A DNA stretch of 62,740 nucleotides from Sneathiellales bacterium (GTDB lineage Bacteria > Pseudomonadota > Alphaproteobacteria > JANQFL01), in NCBI GenBank assembly GCA_028277845.1, contig JANQFL010000046.1, forward strand, positions 1 to 62,740, read 5' to 3'. Below are positions 51,808-60,890 of this stretch, one piece after another (the first letter of the stretch is position 1; every line of letters begins with the position of its first letter). The translations under genes were made by a program, and so were the position numbers. A model generated the notes under the pieces. It was not told the DNA's origin. It saw only the letters and a list, made by a program, of their open reading frames with translations, and ran no database searches.

Positions 51808-53040
51808 TCAAGTCAGAAGATCGAACACCGACAAGGCGACAACCTCAGTCGCCTTGCGTACGTCGCCCGGCCGCACCCGCTCGTCGGCCCGGTGGGCGTT
51901 GGCCTCCAGGATGGTGCGCGGACCGGCGCCGTACATCACCGTCGGGATGCCGGCGGCAACGTAATGGCGGCCGTCGGCATAGAGCGGCACGCCCTTGCTG
52001 GCGATGGTTTCACCGAACACCCGGCTGGCATGCCCCTCCACGACTGCGGACAAGGCGGCCGTACCGGCAATGGGCTTCATCGGCTCGGCCAGCAGAATAC
52101 GGTCGATGTCAACGGAGATGCCGTCCTCCCCCGCGACCGCGGATTCGATCGCGGCGCGCAAATCAGATTCGGCCTTGGCCGGATCCTCTTCCGGGATCAT
52201 GCGCCTATCCAGCCGTAAGCTGACCCGGTCGGGCACCACGTTGGTGTTGATACCGCCCTCGATGAGCCCGACCACCACAGACGGCGAGCCGATGCCCGGG
52301 ACGGACGACGTCACGCCAGCAAAGGTCTCGTTCTGGGCGTAGATCGCCGCCAGGACCTTGTTGGCGGCGCGCAGGGCGTCATGCCCACTATCCGGCTGGG
52401 CGGCGTGGGCGGAGCGGCCCTTGACCGTCACCTCCAGGTGCAGGCAGCCGTTGTGGGCGGTCACCACGTCGTAACTGAAGCCCGGGCAGATGACGTAGTC
52501 GGGTTTGCTGATGCCTTCATCGAGCAACCATTTCGGCCCAATGACGCCGCCGGCCTCCTCGTCGTAGGTGAAGTGCAGTTCCACGGTGCCGCGCGGTTTG
52601 CTTTCGAGGTTTTCAAGCGCCAGCACGGCAAATGCAAAGGTGGCGAAGTCGGATTTCGATACCGCCGCACCGCGGCCATACAGCCAACCGTCGACGATTT
52701 CGCCGCCGTAGGGGTCGTGCGTCCAACCGTCACCGGGCGGCACCACGTCGCCGTGAGCATTCAATGCCACGACAGGACCGTCACCATAGTTGCGGCGCAC
52801 CACCAGGTTGGTTGCACTGATCATGCCGTTGGCCCGGCACAGACCCTCCGGCACCACATGGCGTTCCACGGCCCAGCCGAAGGCTTCGAGCAACGGCGCC
52901 ACGGCTTCGGCGTGGGGCGTGCAATCGCCGGGCGGATTGTCGGAGGGCACCTTGACCACGGCGCGCAGGAAGTCGATCTGGCGGTCGTGATGGGCGTCGA
53001 GGAATGCGGCAATTGCCGTTTGGGTTTGCTGGTCGGACAT
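51808..53040 (-). CDS. M20 family metallohydrolase (ArgE/DapE type)
   Basis: This 410-residue cytoplasmic di-zinc amidohydrolase has metal ligand motifs LNAHGDVVPPGDGW, YGRGAAVSKSD and TYDEEAGGVIGP, with the typical dimerisation-domain insert near GRSAHAAQPDSGHDA. Relatives remove acyl or carbamoyl groups from amino acids or diaminopimelate precursors. Its ATG at 53040 lies one base after the stop of the allantoate-amidohydrolase-like gene, so the two form an operon. A role in the ureidoglycolate or related step is possible by context only. Confidence 0.88.
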   Translation of the reverse strand: MSDQQTQTAIAAFLDAHHDRQIDFLRAVVKVPSDNPPGDCTPHAEAVAPLLEAFGWAVERHVVPEGLCRANGMISATNLVVRRNYGDGPVVALNAHGDVVPPGDGWTHDPYGGEIVDGWLYGRGAAVSKSDFATFAFAVLALENLESKPRGTVELHFTYDEEAGGVIGPKWLLDEGISKPDYVICPGFSYDVVTAHNGCLHLEVTVKGRSAHAAQPDSGHDALRAANKVLAAIYAQNETFAGVTSSVPGIGSPSVVVGLIEGGINTNVVPDRVSLRLDRRMIPEEDPAKAESDLRAAIESAVAGEDGISVDIDRILLAEPMKPIAGTAALSAVVEGHASRVFGETIASKGVPLYADGRHYVAAGIPTVMYGAGPRTILEANAHRADERVRPGDVRKATEVVALSVFDLLT

Positions 53041-53041
53041 G

Positions 53042-54292
53042 TCAGTCGGCCTTGGGCTGGAAGTCACGGATGAAGCGCAGCAGCACACGTAAGGCGCAGG
53101 CGACATCGTCGGTCGCCACCGCCTCGTCGGGATTGTGGCTGATGCCGCCGGTGCAGCGCAGGAAAAGCATGGCCACATCGGCGAGGCCGGTCAGGGCCAT
53201 GGCGTCGTGGCCGGCGCCGCTCGGCAGTAAATGGCGCGTCGCCGTTTCCGTCTCGATCGCGTCGGCGATGCGGTCACGCAGCCATGGCGCGCACGTGGTG
53301 CTGGGGTTTTCGTGGGTCTTGACGATATCGATGGGCAGGCCGCGGCGCTCGCAGATGTTACGCAGACGCGACAGCACGTCGTCGACGGCCTGCGCGCGCA
53401 CGGCATCGTCGCCGGATCGCATATCGATGCCGAACTTGACGGCGCCGGGGATGACATTGTCGGCCCCGGGAGAAACGTCCAGCCGCCCGACGGTTCCGAC
53501 CATGCCCTGCGTCTCGGTACACACGGTTTCGACCGCCAGAACGCATTCCGCCGCCGCCGCCAGGGCGTCCTGGCGCAACCCCATGGGCACGGTACCGGCA
53601 TGGCCGGCGACGCCGGTGATGGTGACGTGGAAGCGGCTGATGCCGGCGATGGCGGTCACGGCGCCGACCGCCAGCCCTGCGTTCTCCAGCACCGGGCCCT
53701 GTTCGATATGGGCCTCCACATAAGCCAGCACATCGTCCGGCTTGTAGGCGGCATCGCCGACACGTTCGGGATCGAGGCCGAAGTCATGCATGGCCTCGGC
53801 GACGGTCACGCCATCCTCGTCGGTCAGCGTCAGATCACTGTCCTGCAGCGTTCCGGCAACGGCGCTGCTGCCGATGAGGGTGGAGCGGAAGCGTACGCCC
53901 TCCTCTTCGGCAAAGCCGACGATGTCGATGGCGAACGGCAGGCGTTCGCCGGCCCGATGCAAGACGCCGACACAGGCGGCCGCCAGCAACACACCCAGGG
54001 CACCGTCGTATTGGCCGGCATCCCGCACGGTATCCAGGTGGGACCCGAACAGCAGGGTCGGCAGACCGGGTTCGGACCCTTCATACCTGCCGACCATGTT
54101 GCCGACGGCGTCGAGACGGGTGGTCATGCCGCTTTCTTCCATCCACGACTGCACCAGTTCGACGGCCTGGCGATGTTCAGGCGTCAGATAGGTGCGGGTC
54201 AGACAGTCCGGGTCTTCGCTGATCTTGCCCAGTTCGTCGGCCCAGGCCATGACGGTCTCGGCGACGGCGGCGGCATTGTCGGGATCATTCAT
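53042..54292 (-). CDS. allC: Allantoate amidohydrolase / N-carbamoyl amino acid hydrolase family
   Basis: This 416-residue M20-type amidohydrolase of the AllC/Hyu family has metal and substrate motifs FGSHLDTVRDAGQYDGALGVL, GFAEEEGVRF, HIEQGPVLE and HVTITGVAGHAGTVPM. Next to urate oxidase, adenine deaminase and a purine importer, allantoate is the likely substrate (allantoate to ureidoglycine and ammonia). Carbamoyl amino acids cannot be excluded by sequence. The ATG at 54292 follows GAAGGA. It is in an operon with PuuD upstream and an M20 enzyme downstream. Confidence 0.85.
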   Translation of the reverse strand: MNDPDNAAAVAETVMAWADELGKISEDPDCLTRTYLTPEHRQAVELVQSWMEESGMTTRLDAVGNMVGRYEGSEPGLPTLLFGSHLDTVRDAGQYDGALGVLLAAACVGVLHRAGERLPFAIDIVGFAEEEGVRFRSTLIGSSAVAGTLQDSDLTLTDEDGVTVAEAMHDFGLDPERVGDAAYKPDDVLAYVEAHIEQGPVLENAGLAVGAVTAIAGISRFHVTITGVAGHAGTVPMGLRQDALAAAAECVLAVETVCTETQGMVGTVGRLDVSPGADNVIPGAVKFGIDMRSGDDAVRAQAVDDVLSRLRNICERRGLPIDIVKTHENPSTTCAPWLRDRIADAIETETATRHLLPSGAGHDAMALTGLADVAMLFLRCTGGISHNPDEAVATDDVACALRVLLRFIRDFQPKAD

Positions 54293-54316
54293 CGGTTCCG
54301 GTTCCTTCGAATGCAA

Positions 54317-55513
54317 TCAGTCGGGCTGGCCGGCGCGGATCCAGGCACCGATCTGCTGGCGCTCCAATTCGGTCATTTCGGACGTATTGCCCAGCGGCAT
54401 GGCTTGCGAGGTCACCGTTTGGGCCAGTATTCGGACGGCATGGGTGCGCAGATGGTCGACGGATTCAAAGACCACGCCGCCCGGCGGCGCATCAAAGTCG
54501 GGATTGATGGGCTCGGTGGCATGGCACGATACGCAATGTGTCTGCACGATGGCGAAGGCGCCGTCGGCGTCAACCATTTTTTCCTCGTCCAACGTCTCGA
54601 CGTTCCACGGGACCGACACGAAGACGGCGAGGCCAACGGTCAGGACCGTTGCCAGCGGCCATTGCCAGGCGGTGCGGGAACCGCCGCCGCCGGCGTTGCG
54701 GGTGTTGAACCAATCGCGCACGACACCGCCGATGATCAGGACCACGGCAACGATCAGCCAGTTGTATTCGTGCCCGAAGGTCATGGGGTAATGATTGCTG
54801 ATCATCATCAGCAACACCGGCAAGGTGAGATAGTTGTTGTGGGTGGAACGCTGCTTGGCCTGCATGCCCCAGACCGCGTCGGGTGCCTTGCCCGCCAGCA
54901 TGGCGGCGACGGTCTTCTTCTGGTTGGGGATGATGATGAAGAAGACGTTGGCCGACATGATGGTGCCGATCATGGCGCCGACGTGCACGAACGCCGCCCT
55001 GCCGCTGAACACATTGGAAAACAGAAATGCCGCACCGACCACCAATACGAACACCGCCACGGCCAGTGGCCCGGTGCTGTTGCCGAGCGGCGAGCGGCAG
55101 ATCAGATCGTAAACCACCCAACTCACCGCCAGCATGGCGAGGCTGATGGCGATCGCGGCCGCAGGGCCGACGTCCAGTGTCTGCCGGTCGATGAGAAACG
55201 ACTCGGCGCCGAAATAGTAGATGACCGCCATCAGGCAAAAACCGCTGATCCAGGTGGCGTAGGATTCCCATTTGAACCAATGCAGGTGTTCGGGCAGTTG
55301 CTCGGGCGCCACCAGATATTTCTGGGCGTGATAGAAGCCGCCACCGTGCACCATCCAGGTTTCACCGGCGACGCCGTCGGGCAGGCCCTCGCGCTTATTC
55401 AGGCTGAGATCGAGCCAGATGAAAAAGAACGATGAGCCGATCCAGGCGATGCCGACAATAACGTGCACCCACCTGAGCAACAGGTTCGCCCAGTCCAAAA
55501 CCGCCGCGTCCAT
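54317..55513 (-). CDS. puuD: Membrane urate oxidase (urate hydroxylase) PuuD with cytochrome c tail
   Basis: This 398-residue inner-membrane enzyme oxidises urate to 5-hydroxyisourate and passes electrons to its own C-terminal cytochrome c. The membrane part has about eight helices and the family signatures HVIVGIAWIGSSFFFIWLDLSL and GFYHAQKYL. The C-terminal part contains the haem motif CVSCHATEP and an axial-Met region QAMPLGN. The ATG at 55513 begins the family N terminus MDAAVLDWANLLLRW. It is the first gene of an operon with the amidohydrolase genes, divergent from a LysR gene. Confidence 0.95.
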   Translation of the reverse strand: MDAAVLDWANLLLRWVHVIVGIAWIGSSFFFIWLDLSLNKREGLPDGVAGETWMVHGGGFYHAQKYLVAPEQLPEHLHWFKWESYATWISGFCLMAVIYYFGAESFLIDRQTLDVGPAAAIAISLAMLAVSWVVYDLICRSPLGNSTGPLAVAVFVLVVGAAFLFSNVFSGRAAFVHVGAMIGTIMSANVFFIIIPNQKKTVAAMLAGKAPDAVWGMQAKQRSTHNNYLTLPVLLMMISNHYPMTFGHEYNWLIVAVVLIIGGVVRDWFNTRNAGGGGSRTAWQWPLATVLTVGLAVFVSVPWNVETLDEEKMVDADGAFAIVQTHCVSCHATEPINPDFDAPPGGVVFESVDHLRTHAVRILAQTVTSQAMPLGNTSEMTELERQQIGAWIRAGQPD

Positions 55514-55683
55514 GCGTACATGTCTCCGATGTGGAAGGTTGGCCCGCTTGTATGCCCGGCCGCCCCTTCCCTGGCGCCCGCGCGTTTTGTGGTACTCCCT
55601 GTCACGCCAGCATGACACCGGACGATTATGAAGAGAAGTTTGAAAACTGGAAAAACTATCAAAAATTTCTTTACAATGAACGG

Positions 55684-56613
55684 ATGCTGGGAATCGACGA
55701 TATCGCCGTTTTCGTGCGGGTGGCGGAGCTGCGCAATTTCTCCGCCGCCGGGCGGGATTTGCGCCTGTCCGCCGCCGTCGTCAGCAACCGCATCGGTAAT
55801 CTGGAACGCCGCCTTGGAGTGCAACTGCTCAACCGCACCACCCGCCGGGTCGCACTGACGCCGGAGGGCGAGATCTACTACGACCATTGCGTCCGGATCC
55901 TGGAAGAAGTCGAACGGGCGGAGGACGCCATCGTTGCCCAGCGGGCGCAACCGCGGGGGCCGCTCAAAGTCACCGCACCGACGGTGTTCGGCCGCATGCA
56001 CCTGGTGCCGCTGATCCCGCAATTCGCGGCCGACTTTCCGGACATACAGGTGCGCCTCGACCTCTCCGACCAACTGCACGATCTCATCCGTGAGAGCTAC
56101 GACCTGGCGATCCGTGTCGCCGATCTGAAGGATTCCACGGCCATTGTGCGCAAGCTGGCCGACAACAGGCGGTTCCTGTGCGCCGCGCCGTCCTACCTCG
56201 AAAACCACGGCACGCCGAAACAGCCCGATGACTTGCTGGCGCATACCTGCCTGTTGCTGCGCTTCCCCGGATCGCAACAGTTCCGCTGGGTATTGAACGG
56301 CAAGGACGGGCCGGTCACGATCAATGTGTCGGGTGCGATGGATTCGGACAGCGGTGAGGCGATCCGCGACTGGTGCCTGGCCGGTAACGGCATTGCGTTA
56401 TTGTCGGTCTACGAGGCTGGCCACGACATCAAGGACGGTCGGCTCAAGGTCGTGCTGCCCCAGCACCCGCCGCCCGGTCACGGGCTGTACGCGTTGTATC
56501 CCCATGGCCGTTATGTGCCGCCGCGGGTACGGGCATTCATCGATTTTCTGGCCAAGGCCTACGGCGCCAAGGCACCCTGGCTCAAGGGCCTGCCGAAGGG
56601 ACTCAAACCCTGA
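55684..56613 (+). CDS. LysR family transcriptional regulator of the purine cluster
   Basis: This is a 309-residue LysR-type regulator. The helix-turn-helix (FVRVAELRNFSAAGRDLRLSAAVVSNRIGNLERRLGVQLL in parts) is of the AaeR/DsdC-like branch with the motif SLSAAVVS-type. A ligand-binding domain follows. The ATG at 55684 begins at the family N terminus; an in-frame ATG at 55612 would add 24 residues. It diverges from puuD and is convergent, without gap, with the deaminase gene, so it sits between the two halves of the cluster and probably controls them. Confidence 0.92.
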   Translation: MLGIDDIAVFVRVAELRNFSAAGRDLRLSAAVVSNRIGNLERRLGVQLLNRTTRRVALTPEGEIYYDHCVRILEEVERAEDAIVAQRAQPRGPLKVTAPTVFGRMHLVPLIPQFAADFPDIQVRLDLSDQLHDLIRESYDLAIRVADLKDSTAIVRKLADNRRFLCAAPSYLENHGTPKQPDDLLAHTCLLLRFPGSQQFRWVLNGKDGPVTINVSGAMDSDSGEAIRDWCLAGNGIALLSVYEAGHDIKDGRLKVVLPQHPPPGHGLYALYPHGRYVPPRVRAFIDFLAKAYGAKAPWLKGLPKGLKP

Positions 56614-57636
56614 TCAGGTGTCGAATGCCGCCAATGCGGCAGCCTTGGCGTCTTCGGCCATGAACGAGCCGGCGAAGCCGTTGCGCATAACGGCGGTCAC
56701 TTCATCCTTGCCCAGGTTGAGGGCGCTGGAAACGGCGCGCAGATTGTCGTTCATGTAACCGCCGAAATAGGCCGGGTCGTCGGAATTGACCGTCGCCTTC
56801 AGGCCGGCATCGAGCATGCGGCGCAAGGGATGGTCCGCCATGTCCTCGACGACACAGAGGCGCTGGTTGGACAAGGGACAGACGGTCAGGGTCATGCCGT
56901 CGGCGGCCAAGCGGCGCACCAGGGCATCGTCTTCCAACGCCCGGTTGCCATGGTCGACGCGATCGACGCCCAGCACGTCGAGGGCATCCCAGACATATTC
57001 TGGCGGGCCTTCCTCGCCGGCATGGGCCACGAGCAGAAATCCTTCGTCACGGGCGCGGCGGAAGACGTTCTTGAACTTGCTGGGCGGATGGCCGACTTCC
57101 GACGAATCCAGGCCGACGCCGATGATGCGGTCCTGGCGGACCAGGGCCTGGTCGAGGGTGCGTTCGGCATCCGCTTCGTCGAGATGGCGCAGGAAGCACA
57201 TGATCAACTGCGACGTCAGCCCGAATTCGGTTTCGGCATCGGCCGTGGCCCGGTGAATGCCGTCGAGCACGGTTTCGAACGCCACGCCACGCTCGGTGTG
57301 ACCCTGGGGATCGAAGAAGATCTCGGACCGGGTGACGCCGTCGGCGGCGGAGCGGCGCAGATACGCCATGGTCAGGTCGTAAAAATCCTGCTCGGTCTGC
57401 AGGGCCGACATGCCCTGGTAGTAGAGGTCGAGAAAGTCCTGCAGGTTGGAAAAGTCGTAGGCCGCGCGCACCGCTTCGGCGCTGGCGTAGGGCAGGTCGA
57501 CGCCGTTGCGCTGGGCCAGGTCGAACATCATTTCGGGCTCCAAACTGCCTTCGATGTGGATGTGCAGTTCCGCCTTGGGCAGGGTCTGGATCAGGCCTTC
57601 AACTGTATCTGTGTCGCTCACCGCGTCATCTCCCAT
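56614..57636 (-). CDS. Adenine/adenosine deaminase
   Basis: This 340-residue zinc-dependent metallohydrolase of the adenosine deaminase superfamily has HIHIEGSLEPEMM, HAGEEGPPEYVWDAL, RVDHGNRALEDD and VNSDDPAYFGGYM for metal and catalysis. The motif GLDSSEVGHPPSKFKNVF, rather than the GxDxxGxE of classic Add, is characteristic of the adenine deaminase branch. It would make hypoxanthine (or inosine) from adenine (or adenosine) brought in by the adjacent importer. The start is uncertain; ATG at 57636 or a GTG close by fit. Confidence 0.88.
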   Translation of the reverse strand: MGDDAVSDTDTVEGLIQTLPKAELHIHIEGSLEPEMMFDLAQRNGVDLPYASAEAVRAAYDFSNLQDFLDLYYQGMSALQTEQDFYDLTMAYLRRSAADGVTRSEIFFDPQGHTERGVAFETVLDGIHRATADAETEFGLTSQLIMCFLRHLDEADAERTLDQALVRQDRIIGVGLDSSEVGHPPSKFKNVFRRARDEGFLLVAHAGEEGPPEYVWDALDVLGVDRVDHGNRALEDDALVRRLAADGMTLTVCPLSNQRLCVVEDMADHPLRRMLDAGLKATVNSDDPAYFGGYMNDNLRAVSSALNLGKDEVTAVMRNGFAGSFMAEDAKAAALAAFDT

Positions 57637-57736
57637 TCCGTTGTCACCGTGCCCCTTGGAGAAAACCCCGCCCCGGCGAACCGGAGCAGGGTTTGTCACC
57701 GGACGTCACCCTTTGGGTGACGCCAAAGCCGAATGT

Positions 57737-58819
57737 TTAGTTCGGCAGTTTGTCTTCCACGCCTTCGATGTAGAAGTTCATGCCGAGTAGCATGCCGTCA
57801 TCGGCCACTTCGCCGGCCTTGATGACCACTTCGCCCTTCTGGTTCTTGATCGGACCGGTGAAGGGGTGCAGCTTGCCGCTGGAGATGGCGTCGACCGTTT
57901 CCTGGGCCAGCTTGGCCACGTCGGCCGGCATGTTGGTGAACGGCGCCATTTCGACCATGCCGGTGTTGAAACCGCCCCAGGTATCGGCCGACTTCCACGA
58001 ACCGTCGACCACCGCCTTGGCGCGCGCAACGTAATAGCTATCCCAGTTGTCGATGATCGACGTGAGCTGCGCGTTCTTGGCGAAGGCGGCCATGTCGGAC
58101 GCCTGGCCAAAGCCGAGCACGCCACGATTCTGGGCCACCTGCAGCGGTGCCGGCGAATCGGTGTGCTGGGTGATGATGTCGGCACCCTGGTCGATCAGCG
58201 CCTTGGCCGCGTCGCCTTCCTTGCCCGGGTCATACCAGCTGTTGACCCACACCACCTTGATCTTGATGTCCGGGTTGACCGAATGGGCACCCAGCAGGAA
58301 CGAGTTGATGCCCCGCACCACTTCCGGGATCGGGAACGAACCGACATAGCCAACCGTGTTCGTCTTGCTCATCTTGCCGGCGATGACACCGGCCACGTAA
58401 CGGCCTTCGTAGAAGCGGGCCATGTAGGTGCTGACATTCTTGCCGCGCTTGTAACCGGTGGCGTGCTCGAACATCACGCCCGGATTGCGCTTGGCCACCT
58501 TGACGGTGGGATTCATGAAGCCGAACGACGTGGTGAAGATCAGCTTGTGGCCGCTGGCGGCAAGCTGCTGAATGACACGCTCGGCGTCCGGGCCTTCCTT
58601 GACGCTTTCGACGAAGGTGGTTTTCACCTTGTCGCCGAGTGCGTTCTCTACGGCCTGGCGGCCGATGTCGTGGCGGTAGGTCCAGCCGTGGTCGCCGACC
58701 GGGCCGACATAGACGAATCCGACCTTGGTCTGGTCGGCCCATGCTGACGATAGACCGGCCGCCATCAGGCCGGCCGCCAGCAGACCGCCGACTACCCGTG
58801 TGATCCCAAATCGCTTCAT
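57737..58819 (-). CDS. BMP-family substrate-binding protein of a nucleoside ABC importer
   Basis: This 360-residue exported protein has a signal peptide (MKRFGITRVVGGLLAAGLMAAGLSSAWA) and the BMP (basic membrane protein) family opening VGFVYVGPVGDHGWTYRHDIGRQAVE. The family binds purine nucleosides in Brucella and streptococci. GAGGAGG precedes the ATG at 58819. It follows two permease and one ATPase gene on the same strand and would deliver the ligand to them. Confidence 0.93.
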   Translation of the reverse strand: MKRFGITRVVGGLLAAGLMAAGLSSAWADQTKVGFVYVGPVGDHGWTYRHDIGRQAVENALGDKVKTTFVESVKEGPDAERVIQQLAASGHKLIFTTSFGFMNPTVKVAKRNPGVMFEHATGYKRGKNVSTYMARFYEGRYVAGVIAGKMSKTNTVGYVGSFPIPEVVRGINSFLLGAHSVNPDIKIKVVWVNSWYDPGKEGDAAKALIDQGADIITQHTDSPAPLQVAQNRGVLGFGQASDMAAFAKNAQLTSIIDNWDSYYVARAKAVVDGSWKSADTWGGFNTGMVEMAPFTNMPADVAKLAQETVDAISSGKLHPFTGPIKNQKGEVVIKAGEVADDGMLLGMNFYIEGVEDKLPN

Positions 58820-58890
58820 GATTAACCTCCTCGTTGATAACGCTTTGTTTGTACTCAGGTCCCGATTCCGTGATCTTTCGTTGTCCGTGT

Positions 58891-59811
58891 TTAGTGGGCC
58901 GGGCGGAAAGCCTGGCCGATGCAATTGGGGGCGTTGAGCCGAATGCGCACTTTATCGCGGGAAATCAGCACAAGCACCAAAATCGTCGCCAGATAAGGCA
59001 GCATCGACATGAACTGGGACGGGACGTTGATGCCGGCACCCTGGGCATGCAGCTGCAAAATCGTAATGCCGCCGAACATATACGCGCCCAGAAGCAGCCT
59101 TCCCGGCCGCCAAGTGGCGAAAACGACCAGCGCCAGGGCGATCCAGCCCCGCCCTGCCGTCATGTTCTCGGCCCACATGGGCGTATAGGCCAGCGACAGG
59201 TAAGCACCGCCCAGGCCGCACATGGCGCCGCCGAAGATGGTCGCCATGTAGCGGATGGCGATCACCGGATAGCCCAACGCGTGGGCCGAATCGTGGCTTT
59301 CGCCGACCGCCCGCACCACCAGGCCCCAGTGGCTGTGTTTGAGGAACCAGTAGATCGCGGCAATCAGTACGAACGAACCATAGACCATGATGTCCTGGCC
59401 GAACACGATGGGGCCGATGACCGGCAGGGTCGAGATGCCGGGAATGGCCAGTTTGGGCAGCGGCTCGAGGGCGACGCCGACGAACGCGGCGCCGACCAAT
59501 GCGCTGATGCCGACGCCGAAGATGGTCAGGGCCAGTCCGGTAGCCACCTGGTTGGCCAGCAATGACAGTGTCAGGAAACCGAAAATGAATGCCGCGGCGG
59601 CGCCGGCGATGGCGGCCGCGAAGATGGCCAACGTCGCGCTGCCGGTGGAAATGGCGACGGCGAAGCCGGTGATGGCGCCGATCAGCATCATACCCTCGAC
59701 GCCCAGATTGAGCACACCGGACTTCTCCGTGATCAGCTCGCCCGACGCGGCGAACAGCAACGGCGTCGACGCGGTGATCACGGTCAGGACGATTTGAACG
59801 AAGATGTCCAT
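58891..59811 (-). CDS. ABC transporter permease, NupQ/YufQ type
   Basis: This 306-residue integral membrane protein of the BMP-importer permease family has the motif SGELITEKSGVLNLGVEGMMLIGAITGFAVA near the N terminus and about eight hydrophobic segments. It starts in overlap with the stop of the upstream permease gene (TGATG). The C-terminal end falls just before the start of the binding-protein gene, with a 71-base gap that contains the binding-protein ribosome site. Confidence 0.93.
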   Translation of the reverse strand: MDIFVQIVLTVITASTPLLFAASGELITEKSGVLNLGVEGMMLIGAITGFAVAISTGSATLAIFAAAIAGAAAAFIFGFLTLSLLANQVATGLALTIFGVGISALVGAAFVGVALEPLPKLAIPGISTLPVIGPIVFGQDIMVYGSFVLIAAIYWFLKHSHWGLVVRAVGESHDSAHALGYPVIAIRYMATIFGGAMCGLGGAYLSLAYTPMWAENMTAGRGWIALALVVFATWRPGRLLLGAYMFGGITILQLHAQGAGINVPSQFMSMLPYLATILVLVLISRDKVRIRLNAPNCIGQAFRPAH

Positions 59812-60890
59812 CAGGCCGCCCCTCCGTGCCGGACCCGCCAGCCGATGCGGATGCGATAGAGATTGAGAACATCACAGGCCAGCAGGAAGAACAGGATGAT
59901 GCCCTGGAAGATGCCGGCGACCGCCGCGGGCAGGCCGATCTCGATCTGCGCCGTTTCGCCGCCCAGGTAGGTCAAGGCCATCACCAGCCCGGCGAACAAC
60001 ACACCGACCGGGTGCAGCCGGCCGAGGAAGGCGACGATGATGGCGGTAAAGCCGTAACCCGGCGAGATGGTCGGGATGAGCTGGCCGATGGGACCCGAGA
60101 CCTCCGAGACACCGGCCACGCCGGCGAGGCCGCCGCCCAGCAGCAGCACGAACCAGATCAGACGTTTTTCCTTGAAACCGACATAACGCGCCGCCACGGG
60201 CGCGACGCCGACCACCCGCAACTGGAAGCCGATCAGCGCCTTGGCCAGGATCAGCCAGCCGCCGACCACCGCCAGCAGGGCGAGGATGGCGCCGAAGTGC
60301 ATGCGCGAACCCTCGACCAGCGTGGGCATGGTGCCGGCGTCGGGGAATATGCGGGATTCGGGGAAGTTGTAACCCGCCGGGTCGCGCCACGGCCCGTGCA
60401 CCAGGTAGCTGAGGAACAGCAGCGCCACGTAGGTCAGCATCAGACTGGTGAGGATCTCGTTGGCGTTGAACCGGGTCTTGAGCCAGGCCGGAATGGCGGC
60501 CCAGGCCATGCCGCCGAGCGCGCCGAACACGATCATCGTCGGCAGCAGCAACGCGTTTTCGGAATCATGGAACGCCAGCGCCAATCCACCGCCGGCCAGC
60601 GCGCCCATGGTGAACTGGCCCTCGGCGCCGATGTTCCAGACATTGGCCCGGAAGCCCATGGCGAGACCGATGCCGATCATCACCAGCGGCGTCGCCTTGA
60701 CCACCAATTCGGTCAAGCCATACGTGGTGCTGAGCGGCAGGACGAAGTACGTGTACAACGCGACCAGCGGGTCCTTGCCGAGAAAGGCGAAGATGATCAT
60801 GCCGGTGATCATGGTCAGCACCAGGGCCAGCACGGGCGTCAGGTAGATCATCGCCTCGGAGTGCTGTTTGCGCGGTTCGAGCCTAATCAT
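59811..60890 (-). CDS. ABC transporter permease, NupP/YufP type
   Basis: This 359-residue membrane protein has about nine hydrophobic segments and the family loop ANVWNIGAEGQFTMGALAGGGLALAF, where the ATPase docks. It is the first of two permeases. The ATG at 60890 overlaps the end of the ATPase gene by eight bases; a longer frame to 60917 overlaps further. Together with the second permease it forms the channel of a nucleoside-type importer. Confidence 0.93.
   Translation of the reverse strand: MIRLEPRKQHSEAMIYLTPVLALVLTMITGMIIFAFLGKDPLVALYTYFVLPLSTTYGLTELVVKATPLVMIGIGLAMGFRANVWNIGAEGQFTMGALAGGGLALAFHDSENALLLPTMIVFGALGGMAWAAIPAWLKTRFNANEILTSLMLTYVALLFLSYLVHGPWRDPAGYNFPESRIFPDAGTMPTLVEGSRMHFGAILALLAVVGGWLILAKALIGFQLRVVGVAPVAARYVGFKEKRLIWFVLLLGGGLAGVAGVSEVSGPIGQLIPTISPGYGFTAIIVAFLGRLHPVGVLFAGLVMALTYLGGETAQIEIGLPAAVAGIFQGIILFFLLACDVLNLYRIRIGWRVRHGGAA

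Noticed and set aside
53231-55435. A very long plus-strand open frame opposite the amidohydrolase and puuD genes
   Set aside because: It lies fully antisense to two clearly recognised genes and has no domain, which is typical of high-GC shadow frames. The same holds for long frames opposite katA, the MscS channel and prfC.
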